A stretch of DNA of 64,000 bases, taken from NCBI GenBank assembly GCA_029204225.1, contig CM055100.1:1836587-1900586 (forward strand). The letters are read 5' to 3'. This document shows, piece after piece, positions 12,003 to 24,056 of this stretch; the first letter of the stretch is position 1, and each line of letters opens with the position of its first letter. Origin of the DNA: Diphasiastrum complanatum. Taxonomy: Eukaryota; Streptophyta; Lycopodiopsida; Lycopodiales; Lycopodiaceae. The position numbers and the translations under genes are program-made. The notes beneath the pieces are model-generated. The model did no database searches and was not told where the DNA came from. It was given only the letters and a program-made list of their open reading frames with translations.

Positions 12003-14420
12003 ATGGTTCTATGACGTTGTTGCTCTTGGTTATGGGGAGCCCCTTCCTCCACCTAATCCTTTTGTTCAGACTGTTATATTTTGCTTGAATAAAGTTGTTG
12101 ATGTTCACAAACTTATTACTTCTTATGATAAAGATACTTGTGATGCTACTAGTGATGATGATAAAATCTTTGGGCCTTGTTGACTTTATGACTACGATGG
12201 ATTGGATCAAAATATATATGGATTTCATTAAGAAGAAGAAAACCCTAAGCATGGTTGAAAAAATCTATATAGACCTTTCTAACTATGTTGAACATGATTG
12301 CTACTAAAGAAAAATTCTACAATTTACATATTCAAAAGATATTTGTCTATTTGGAAAAAGAAAATGGTGACTTTATTGCTGATACTCGTACCCTTACTGA
12401 ACCTCCTACCTCACCGCACCCTTTGATCTTTACCGAAGACCTTGATGAAGATAGTGCGTCCCAATTTAAATCCTTCTCTCAAGAAATTTGTGAAATTAAC
12501 AACCAATCAGTCTTTGAATTCTGCCAATCCAAAATTTGCCCAGTACCTTGGTATCGAATCGTACTATTCAATTTGCGTTTAAATCTGCCAAGACTGCCTA
12601 CAAGCTTTGGAGCCTTCCTTTTGTGAAATTTTTGGCACCCATCTCTATTGAACTTCAAATTGCTCTTACCCATCTTATTGATGCAGAATTTCAAGTCTTC
12701 AAGCTTGTCTCTTTGCATAAAAATCCTTCCTTTGATACACCTATTACCTTTGACACCGTCATTAAGATGAGCAAATTTGAACCTACAAGTTGTCCTTCTG
12801 AGAAAACGTTGGAGGCCATTTTAAGATTGGCTTTAACAAGATGAACCATCAAGCTAGAATCTGGAACTGGAAAAGACCCTTCTTTAAATGCGCGACAAAT
12901 GTAAAAACAATTCTTCTATCATTTGATTTGATCATGCTATCTGGTATATGATGAACAACCTTGCCAAGTTCTTTTCCTGGTGCATCTCTACAAAACCAAC
13001 TAAACACCTTCTTTCTTTGGCTTCTCTTTGGAACTTTACCATGGTTGGTTTGAATTGGCTAATTTTTTACCTTGTTATCAGAATATGGATCATGATAGTA
13101 TTGTGGAACATGCCCTAATTTGCAAGCTTGTTGTTACAAACTTTTTAAAGAAGACTAGATGGCTTCATGGTAAAAGCACCACTAGAAAAGTTTGAAAGAA
13201 TGCTACTGATGAGCGTGACTGGATTACTGCCTATCTGTATGTGAATGGCATAGATAAGTCCCATCATAATCCTTGTTTCGTGTGCATATACTTTGTTAGA
13301 AACTCGGCATTGCAAAGATTATCTAGTCTGGATTTTGCTCCTTTTCGAGAGGATAGCAACAATAACATTGATAATGCTATGACAATTATTAAGCATACCT
13401 TTTCTAGTATATTTCCAAATTACCTTTTAGGGAAAGAAGAATTATCTTTTCTACTTTGTACCTTTAAAGCATAAAAATACCTTCAAATGGATAACAAATG
13501 CACATGACTATTTCTTTTCAAAGGTGGCCACATTTCATTCTGGGGCTCTTGGTATTTTGTCTCCGCTCCTCATGGAGGGGATAGGCCAGGAGGCAAATTC
13601 ATACCGGAGTTATCTAAATGTGGATACCAACCTATTTTGATAGTGCAATTCATCCATTGAATTCTATCTTAATGTGCCAAGTAAAATCACTTCTATGTGG
13701 TCTACCGACATCTCTAAATGTTATGAAAACATCCCTCTTAATGGCCCAAATGGACTTAAGACTATTATACGTAAGTTGATCTTGTATGCTTTCAAATTCA
13801 ACAAGAACAAAATTCTTGCCTATAAATGGAAACCTGACCATGAGGAATGTAAGGGAGTGGGTAAACAAAGCAATTGAAAAATGGACTCATATGGACAAAT
13901 TACTACTTTGTCAATGGAATGACTTACTGATTGACCACTGCATTGTGAGACTTAGAAACAAATGGTTGGAGACAAGTTTGTGGTATACCTATGGGCTTTG
14001 CTTGTTCCCCTACTTGGTGTAACTAGTATCTGTCATTTTATGAATTACATTTGCCAGATTGGAAAAATTGAGTACCTACGGGCATTCAAGAATACCTTTC
14101 GATATATAGATGACATCTGTTTTATTAATAAACTAGTTGTGCTTTTATTTATGGATAAAGAACAACCTCGTACTCTTAATAGATTTATCCTCTGGAGTAC
14201 TTGACCATCAAAAATGTGGAATTTCTAATGACAATACGGTGAACTTTTGAATATTACTACTACCTTTGATTCTGAGTCAAGTGTCTTTTACATGAAAAAG
14301 TTTGATAAAAAAAGGAACTACCGTTTTCCTTTTTCAAGTTCATACACCTATCTTGAACTCTTATTAAGTACTCATTGCACATAATATTGCTGCTATGTAT
14401 TGTTGTAGCGATCAAACTAC
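12003..14420 (+). pseudogene. Reverse transcriptase remnant of a PLE-like (non-LTR, non-copia) retroelement
   Basis: Joined across stops and frameshifts, the plus strand encodes an RT unlike the copia elements around it. In order these are: a fingers-type segment (HKNTFKWITNAHDYFFSK) at about 13467-13522; motif A as WSTDISKCYENIPLNG near 13697-13745; motif B as GIPMGFACSP at 13982-14011, followed by TWCN; and motif C as FRYIDDICFIN, with YIDD at 14103-14114. The D-I-S-x-x-Y-x-x-I-P signature of motif A and the (R)YIDD box resemble Penelope-like elements (PLEs), whose RTs are related to telomerase. The GIPMGF.CSP form of motif B is what I associate with algal and protist relatives. No GIY-YIG endonuclease was seen. 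The upstream part (12003-13480) contains long similar-phase frames with no family I recognise. At least ten stops or shifts make it a pseudogene. RT identity is firm; the PLE assignment is an inference. Confidence 0.7.
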
Positions 14421-15343
14421 TTTTATTAATAAAGTCAATGACATTGTTATTGTCAGAAATGGTGAACTCCTGCAATTTTGTCGCAGCACGAACAAGACAC
14501 AAAGGTTGAACGAGAACAATTCGCGACAGTCAATGTGTCTTTGATCGAAGCACGAACGATTTGCGAATCAATCGCGAATCGTAAACACACCTCCAGGACC
14601 ACAAAGCGCAAAATGGATGCAAAACAAAAACTACGAAAAGAAAGGAAAAGAACAAAAACACACGAAGAGAAATCTTTCGTGCTGTCAGCTGGCAGCTCAA
14701 CGGGCTTCATGCGCAGCTGAAACGAATAGCAACGACGGAGACTAACTAACTAGTTGATTAGCATTAACTAGTCTTGTGATTCTACGTTTAGCTATCTTGT
14801 AAACTCCACACAGTGGAGGTATAAATGATCCTCTCTGGATCATAACCAAAAAAGAGAAAAAAAAATTAATAAGAATTTTACAGAGATCTGTAAGAAATAG
14901 AGAGAGACGTAGCGAATAGAGTAAGAAAGCAAAAATACCATAGCTGTGCATGAAAGTCTGCCAATGAGCAGAAGACAGTGAAAGAGTAGAGAGTCAATCT
15001 GCCAACGAGCGAGACACTGACGATCTCGCTCTAAAACCAAACTGACAATATAGTCGCTCTATTTCGTGTATCTCTTGGCCTTGTGCTGTGTCTCTTGATT
15101 GCTAGAATAAAATATGTTCTGTGATGCATAGTTGAGTGTCTGGGATCCCGTAAGAGCTTCCGCACAAAAAGAAAATTCAAAGACAGAAAATTGTTTGCGA
15201 ATGAGAAGAGAGAGGATGAACACGAAACGAAAGAGCTTCCGCAATAGTTATGGCGTTTCAAAGGAATGGCTTTCTGAAAGGAAGATTATATGGGATAGTC
15301 AACAAAATATTCTTACACAATATGTTTCTTGGTTTGATGTTTA
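14421..15343. other. No gene recognised; possible promoter-like TATAAA
   Basis: GAGGTATAAATGATCC near 14815 resembles a TATA box and is followed by repeated sequence (GAGCTTCCGCA at about 15148 and 15231). Lysine/arginine-rich short frames occur but match nothing I know. It could be an eroded LTR. Confidence 0.3.
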
Positions 15344-15450
15344 CACTACAAAAAAATGTGGATTTTCTCTTGGTGGGCAGTTGGCACTCCATTTTAATGG
15401 TGCTAACTGCCCCCTAAGATACCTTGCCAACCGTGGGCACGGTTGGTGGG
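15344..15450 (+). mobile_element. CACTA-type transposon terminus with subterminal palindromes
   Basis: CACTACAAAAAAATGTGG at 15344 fits the CACTA (En/Spm) terminal inverted repeat consensus CACTACAAGAAAA. It is followed by GGGCAGTTGGCAC paired with GTGCTAACTGCCC (12 of 13 complementary) and by the perfect palindrome CCAACCGTGGGCACGGTTGG. Such subterminal palindromes are typical of plant CACTA elements. A candidate opposite end is GGTTTTTCTGAAGCAGTG near 16908-16925, which is only loosely complementary, and flanking 3-bp duplications do not match. No transposase was seen. Confidence 0.5.
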
Positions 15451-17065
<1,615 letters not shown>

Positions 17066-17415
17066 ATGTCTTTTGAAGTTATGATCTTGCAAAATAAGCT
17101 TGGTTTGTTTACACAACAAGAGCCAACACCTACAATGTCTATGCCTTGTTCTCAATTGGTAAGATTGATTGTCGAGGAAAGCCTTCAGGTTAAAAAATAC
17201 CATGAAAACCTAGAAGACTCAGCAGTCAAGCAAGCACATCCTATCCACATTACGAATTGAGAGAGACCATGACAATACCATTGGGAGAAGTAGCGCCGAT
17301 ATATCAGGATCAATATCAACCAGGCTTATCATGGGATCCTATGATGGATGGTGTCAACTATCCATTTGTCGATAAACAAGGTTATCAAGAATGGTCACAA
17401 TACTCATATGGTTAT
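17066..17415 (+). pseudogene. 3' end of an unrecognised protein gene (…YSYGYY*)
   Basis: A frame through 17287 reads TSYPHYELRETMTIPLGEV followed by APIYQDQYQPGLSWDPM, then NYPFVDKQGYQEWSQYSYGYY and a TGA. The Q/Y/P-rich composition and coding-like amino-acid use suggest the true C-terminus of a host protein, possibly an RNA-binding or other regulatory protein, but I do not recognise the family. A second frame at 17066-17260 (HENLEDSAVKQAHP) lies just upstream and may belong to the same gene after a frameshift or a splice. The terminal segment is duplicated in tandem just downstream with its stop codon kept. I found no start codon or domain, so I list it as a partial or broken gene. Confidence 0.4.
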
Positions 17416-17620
17416 TATTGAAAATCTTAAGTCCATGTTCTTACTGATCGTCAGAAGTAGCGCCAATATATCAGGATCAATATCAACCAGGCTTATCATG
17501 GGATCCTATGATGGATGGTGTCAACTACCCATTTGTCGATAAACAAGGTTATCAAGAATGGTCACAATACTCATATGGTTATTATTGAAAATCTTAAGTC
17601 CATGTTCTTACTGATCGTCA
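17287..17620 (+). repeat. Near-perfect two-copy tandem duplication, 167-bp period
   Basis: GAAGTAGCGCC at 17287 and 17454 begin two copies that differ at only a few positions seen by eye (CGCCGAT/CGCCAAT, TATCCAT/TACCCAT). Each copy encodes the same C-terminal peptide ending YSYGYY and its stop codon. Confidence 0.95.
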
Positions 17621-20299
17621 TTAAATAAAGCCTCAAGATTTTACGTAAGCAAACTCATATCTACGTTTTTCCTAGAGCACAACAAAAATATATATCTATA
17701 CATATGCTCTCTACAGACTTTGACAATGTGACTCGTCATCATCCCAAGGACCAGTCAGAGGCGAAGTGCCATGGGACTGACACTCGTTTGGCAGCAAGAG
17801 CATGTTGTCCGATTTTGGGTATGACATGGAATAAGCAATAAACACTATACAATAGAAGTAGAGAGTCAGAAGTACAATAAGCCCAAACACTATACAACAG
17901 AAGTAGAGAGTTAGAAGTATTAGATATAGGCTACCAGTTGGCATCTTGCATGTGTGAGTCCAACATTGGGCCTTAGGCTAATAAGTGCCATGGAAAATGA
18001 TTATTATCAACAATCTCTTAATCAACTAATGAAGCTTCTTATTAAAATCAATCAGCTTATCTTCATCTGCATCATCATCTAATGCTGACAAGAAATCTTG
18101 TAAGTCAACTTTCTTTTGTTGTATGAGGATGGTGGATGTTGTCCACTTGCCCAAGTCGTTCTTTTAAAAGAAATACAATTGATATTAATAAACGATTTGT
18201 CATTGTCGTTTCAAAATAAAAAAACTAACACATCCACATCTTCTAGTTTAAATCGTCAACCTTCATTGATTGTTCTATAGTCATTTTTTCGCTTGCCTTT
18301 CCGATCTATCTGCAACATTTTCAACTTTTACCTTCCTAAATAAAACATTATTTAAAATGGTGCGCAACAAATGGACCTATAATATTCTCAAAGAGCACTT
18401 TTGCAATCCAAAATTGATGTCTTTAGTTGGTTTTTTAAAGGCAAAAATGCAACAAGACACCTAGCTTGAATCTTGTTAAGATCACCACGCCAGTTTATTC
18501 TACAATTTGTCAGTTTTTTTAACCCAAATAAATGTGACATTTTTCGCCTCGTGCAAGTTGTAAAAGAGCATCTAAAATTTTTGACAATTGTTGTGGTGTT
18601 GTTGACATGAAAGACTAATAAAACCTCTCAATTGAAGAATCATCTCCTAGATTGACCAAACAAATTTTTTGTTAAATTACAGGTTTGTACAAAAGAAACG
18701 AGTTTTCCCTTTGATGGAAAGGATTTTACGTAGAGTTTGACTAAATAATATAATTATTTTTAGTTAGCATTTTGAAGTGGCCAAGTATAATTTTATTTAT
18801 TAATTTTTGTTCTTAGCATAACAATTTGTTTCCTAAAATGAACATTAAACTACTTAAAAATTTGTCCTATTGCATGTTGATTATAAATAGTTACATTGGT
18901 TTTGACAACTTTTTCATAAATGAGAATAAATTTGAAATAAGAGAAGAACTTGTTCAAGGATTGACAAAATCCAAAAAGAAGTTATCCTAGACGACTATTA
19001 ATTTTATATAGATTCCCACATACATGGGAATATCAGAATGGGAAAACATGCAAGAGAAAAACTGAGTTAATAATAAGTGTGGTCTATAGAGTTGTCAATG
19101 GATAACTCTCAAAGCCAAAAATTAAAAAAACAGTTTAAAAGGAGAAAAAAATTTCTCCACTTCAACAAGTATATATATTTTCGAATTATATTTATAATTA
19201 ACATATCTCTTAGTTTTCAAACACAAATTTCTCATAAAAGTATAAGAGGCTATGGTCTTTGGTTTAAATTGGAAAAATTTGAAGTGTACATTATTTTTAT
19301 TTATTGAGCTTCAAACTAAATCCTTACACCATTTTGTTTATTTATTTAAAGTCATAATGAGTTTTCATGCTAAACATAGATAATTGTTATATAAAAGGTT
19401 TAAGTGTTTTGTGATTGTTGAAAATGATTGATTTTCTTAAAACTATGGGTTGGAGCTAAATTCAATCTTCACTTTTTTTGGATAGGTATGTATTTGAGCC
19501 TAATCTTATGTCTTTTTTGATAAAATGGAATTCATTAAATGCATTAAGAGTTTCAAATATAATACTCACAAATTTTACATAATTTTCAAAATTTAACATG
19601 CATAATAGTAATAATTTTCTAGAATATTAGTAATTCATAAAAATCCTATGTTTATGACTACAATCAACTTGAAGTATTGTAAATTTTGGTTAATTGAGAT
19701 TAATTTTCAACAAAAATTATATGCACATTTCAAAATTCTACAACAAATAAGATATGTCTAAAACTTTTGTACATGGTAGAACATATAAACATTGTTGTTT
19801 ATTAAAAAAATAAAATTAAATATTTAAATTTGGTTGAGAATTTTTTATTTGATAAACTTTTTAAATTGAAATTCTTTTTAAATGACAAATTTAAAATTGT
19901 AAAAAAACATTTTCACAATATTCTTTTGGTCCTTTCCATAATCATTAACAACATTGAAATTTTTTTCATTTCAATAGCCTCGATCTATTCAAGATTAAGA
20001 AATTCTAATGATTTTTTTAATGAAATTAATTACTTTAAAAAAAAGGTGTTTATGTCATTTCGATTTTTTGTTTGGTATGTTTAGGCTAAGTTTTCAGGTT
20101 TTGCAATGCTTTTAACACTAGAGTTGTTTTCAACGCACTTTTGCATGTCACAAAAGTGCGCATAAAACCCTTGGTCACTTGAGGAGACATAACATGTCAT
20201 CAAATGATTGAATTTCAATATTTCAATTGTATGTGGAACTAGACTTGACTCTTCATTGTGTTATCAGAAGACTTAATTTTTTTTTTCTCTCAATTGATG
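17621..20299. other. AT-rich intergenic stretch, no gene recognised
   Basis: Very AT-rich, especially 18.6-20.1 kb. GCAC-rich TTTTGCATG/CACAAAAGTGCGC words near 20143 form a small inverted repeat. A short direct repeat (AACACTATACAA(T/C)AGAAGTAGAGAG) occurs at about 17842 and 17886. No coding family seen. Confidence 0.45.
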
Positions 20300-20329
20300 G
20301 CAATTTACCCCCAAAAGACTTCAATTTTT

Positions 20330-20870
20330 AGTACTTTTCAGCATTTCACATGAGTAATTATTAGGTGCATCCTTTCTGAAGGACTAGATGATAATAAAAT
20401 CTCCTTAAAGGTCCTGTTTCCAATCTTGGAAGTTCTCTCCTTGGTATATATCTCTATGTGACTTTTAATATTTTTTGTTAGACATATTTCTATAGTCATA
20501 AAAGATTTTTGAAAGTAGATAGCCAAAGAAAGGGGTTGTAAAAAGCACCTCCAAAAGAGCTGCAACTTTTTAGCACCTTTCAATAATTTTACACACTTTT
20601 CAACACTTGACATGGGTAGCTTTAGATGGACATATCTATCTCTACATAACTCCAAATTAAAGAAAAATTGAAAGACATGTTTCTATGTTCATATAATACT
20701 TTTTAAAGTAGACCTCCCAAAAAAATATTGTTAAAATCATGGTATTTTACACTCAAATATGAAACTTTTAGTTTTGATATTTTTCATTAGATTTCTTTTT
20801 ATAGGCAAGTTTCTATAATCATATGAAAATTTTAAGAGCAGACAGGCAAAAAATTGAATGTAAAATTTAC
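20330..20870. repeat. Diverged tandem repeat, three recognisable units
   Basis: A phrase of the type GACAT(A/G)TTTCTATAGTCATA, followed by an A-rich run and AAAGTAGA(C/T)AG, recurs near 20480, 20673 and 20803, with TTTTAGCAC/TACTTTTCA(G/A)CA phrases between. Spacing is about 190 and 130 bp. The minus-strand 105-codon frame at 20338-20655 follows the repeat and is probably not a gene. Confidence 0.6.
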
Positions 20871-21239
20871 AATAATGTAGTCCCATATATGAAAATATTG
20901 AAGTCTCATCATTACCCTCACATGTTTGACACATCATATCTTACATATAAGTTGTTCAAAATGAAGGTCTCAAAATTTGTCTCAACTCTACTCTCTTATC
21001 ATGGTGCTAGGAAGTCAATTTTCACATCAAATGATCAAGAATGTAGCATTGAGAGATTCACACCATTCCTTTATAGGATTTCCATGAAAGTTAAATCTAG
21101 ACAATGTACTTTATGTACCTTCAATCACCAAGAATCTTTTGAGTGTGGGTCAATTGATGAATAATGATTCTAATTTTCATTTTAAGAAGGATGTTTGCTC
21201 TATTCTTAGGAATGAGAAATGTATGGCAAAAGGTTGTAA

Positions 21240-22470
21240 GCAAGGTAGGATATTAAGCTTGATGCAAATGTTTCTAATGTGGGAATAATGGCACAAGTGG
21301 AGCTATGGAATAAGAGTTTAGGCCGTCCCAATTTCAAAAGCATGGAGATAATGAGCAAGAAATTAGGAGTTGATCTTGACTTGCCCAAGTCCTTTACCAA
21401 GAGTGGAAAGATATGTAAAACTTGTAGTCTCTCAAACACACACGAGCTTGCCTTTTCAAGGTCTTTCTCTAGATCTCTCACTCCTTTAGAAATTTTTCAT
21501 TCACATGTGCGTAGTTTTTCTCAAGGATCATATGGTGGTGTAAAGATGTATGTGAATTTCATAGATGATCATTCTAGATTCACTTGGATCTATCTCTTGT
21601 TCTTGAAAATCATGGAGTTTGAGAAGTATAAAGCTCTTGTTGAGAGTCAACTTCATATTAGGACCAAAGTGGATCCAAATTCATTGATTGGATATGGTGA
21701 GTCAAGCAAGGAGTTTAGAATCTTTGTTCTTTCTTTCGATAAGATTTGAAGGTTTTGAGATGTAATATATGATGGTTCAAATATGTATACGCTTGATCAT
21801 TCTTCAAATGTTTAATCTATCATGCCAAAGATTGTTGAGATCCAAGGGGAGTCAAGCAAGATGGATGAGGAGCAACCTTCAATCACAAGTGCTTCAAAGA
21901 GGTCATCTAGAGCAAGGGCCATGCCTATGAGGCTCACTTATTCTGAGAAGGGAAAGCAAAATTCAAGTGGCATGCAAGATGGCATACAATCCAACACTTT
22001 CATTTTTTCTTTCTTTACATCTTTTGAAAAACCATTTATCTTTGAATATGTTTTTGAATCTCGAAATTGGACTAAGATAATTCTATTTGAGTGTGATGCC
22101 TTAGTAGATAACAAAAATTGTTTTTTTTGCGATATTTCATTCAATATGAAGTCAAGCAAATCTTAAGGGCTTCATGATGTATGTGCTATTGGATTCTATG
22201 AGAGTACTATAATTTTCTGAATATAAAGACATGTTGTAAACTTCTTGTGAAAATAAATGAATCATCCTCTAGTTATCTCCATAAGCAAGTATTTTCCTCA
22301 TTCATTTCAAAGTTATTTTTGATTACAAGATTAGAGAAATCATCAAAGAAATTACTAGTTTTGAACTCATGATTCTAGATGCATATTTTTTATAATCTTG
22401 ATGAGTGCATATTTTGTGATCTTGATCTTTGTGATCATTTCCATCAAGGAGGAACAACAACATCAAGGAG
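21240..22470 (+). pseudogene. Non-autonomous copia derivative G: integrase remnant plus unusual downstream module
   Basis: The frame at 21279-21749 encodes the copia integrase zinc finger and core start (LGRPNFKSMEIMSKKLGVD, KICKTCSLSNTHELAFSRS, FIDDHSRFTWIYLL). The first catalytic Asp is replaced (HSHV instead of HSDV), and the D-N-G-G-E-Y part is deleted, so that text jumps to SLIGYGESSKEF. The frame at 21822-22166 holds the linker (MRLTYSEKGKQ) and the start of RT (SFEKPF, WTKIILFECDAL). There, instead of normal RT, it continues NCFFCDISFNMKSS and, after stops, a phrase with YLHKQVFSS. This continuation is shared with element F at 53.8-55.2 kb rather than with ordinary copia pol. A purine run (ATAAGGAG) and an LTR follow at 22595. 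No product is expected from this copy. Confidence 0.7.
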
Positions 22471-22594
22471 GACTAAGTCTCAACATCAAGCATCTTTATC
22501 ATGTGAAGATTATTAAAATATTATCTTCCTATCTCGAGTTTGGGGTCATGACCATGATAATTTCCACTAGATTTCATGTTGTACATATAAGGAG

Positions 22595-23231
22595 TGTGAA
22601 TTGAGCACATATCCTTCTAGTGTAGCTCGGATTTGAGTTAGATAGGTTCAATTGTAATGACATGCAGATGTTTTGATAGCATGCAAAGTCTTACTGTATG
22701 CATGCAAGCCACATGCAATCAGTGCATGCAACATGCAAAGTAGTTTCTGTGATCTACACAATTCTAGGCAATTTTATGAGTTGACATGCTATACATGCAC
22801 CATACATGCATGCAGTTACATATGTGGATCTCTGGTAGGTGAATTAGTTCAGTTAAGTGGACTTTCCATGCAACTCCATTGTAGGAATTCGAGTCTCTCT
22901 CATGTAGGGAAAGTTGGGCATGTTTTGCTATATTCTGAATATTGAGATTTTGGTGTTTTGGACTCATTCTCTCTCTACCCAAGTTTTCTATGTATGATTT
23001 TCTCTCTCTACTCGAGAGCAGCCTCTTTTTCCCATACTGAACACTTAAAATTATTTCTGACATTCATTTCTCATAGTGAAGAGTTAGTTTTTTTCATCAG
23101 ACGTATGCCATTGTGCTCTTGCCTTAGAGTTTTCAAGCATACTGTTCTTTGATCAATCTTGTGCAATCACAACACCTCAATAAGATCCTGTAGGTTGTGT
23201 GGTGAAGCTCACACGTGCTAAAAACTTCACA
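22595..23231 (+). repeat. Copia LTR flanked by a polypurine tract on the left and a primer site on the right
   Basis: Starts TGTGAATTGAGCAC directly after ATAAGGAG and ends CACACGTGCTAAAAACTTCACA-type sequence directly before TGGTATCAGAGC. It thus looks like the 3' LTR of element G and also the 5' LTR of the internal region that follows. It shares only patches with the LTR at 26656-27439: CTCTCTACCC, CTCTCTCTAC(T/C)CGAG and TCACACGTGCTAAAA. Confidence 0.7.
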
Positions 23232-23243
23232 TGGTATCAGAGC
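23232..23243 (+). other. Primer-binding site, initiator Met tRNA
   Basis: TGGTATCAGAGC abuts the LTR end; it is the usual copia primer site, complementary to the 3' end of the initiator Met tRNA. Confidence 0.9.
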
Positions 23244-24056
23244 TTCATGCTTTGAAGAGGTGAGGGTGTATACATCAAATCATCAGTGTTTTTGCTTGCA
23301 GGAACTCGGATTTTGGAGAAGGATTCAAACTCGTTGAGAAACAAGCAATCTATGGATCATAAGTGGATCAAATCAAGGCTGATTTGATCCAGCGGAGCTC
23401 TGTATAGACAGAGAGCTCACGTGTGTGAAATCATCCCTCATAAATGAGTGCTATTTCTCAAGGAATGATCCAAATTTGATGTTCTATAGCTTGTTAGATA
23501 GGTATTGGAGAATAGAATGTGTTGCTCTTGTTTCTAAAACAATTTGATTTGTTTTTAGAAGAGTTTTAGGCAATCAGAGAGTTTGAGAGGGTACTCAACT
23601 CATGGGATATGCCAAATCAAAGGGTGCTGGATAGGTCTTGCTTGGAGCTTGGATCTAGCTATGGTTGGGTGGTGAATACTTGAGGCCAGCTTGTTATCTA
23701 TCTTTGTGTTTAAAGAGTAGGGACACAGGTGGAGCGGAAATCCTTTGAGGCTTGTAGATCCTTACTTGTAGGTGGAGGCATCCTAGCTTGGAGTTGGGGA
23801 GCATCTTGATTTCTGTCAAAGAGATCTTATCATGGCTATGGTAAGGGTGCTGCTATGATGGATTCTTTGATCATCTTCAATTCAAATCCAAAGCAAAGAA
23901 TCCACACACAAAAGTTTCTTCATCAACAATTTGACCAACCTTGGAGGATTTTCAAGTTCAAGAATTGAAAGAAAATAGTACAATATCAAAACCAATATAA
24001 TATCAACTTACCAGATCATAATCATCGAATTCAGCAACATTTTCTTTACTAACATA
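23244..24056 (+). other. 5' leader of element C; gag and protease missing
   Basis: Non-coding leader-like sequence. Copia gag and protease would be expected here but are absent, so pol begins abruptly at the integrase zinc finger. A TCACGTGTGTGAAA word lies near 23417. Confidence 0.6.
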
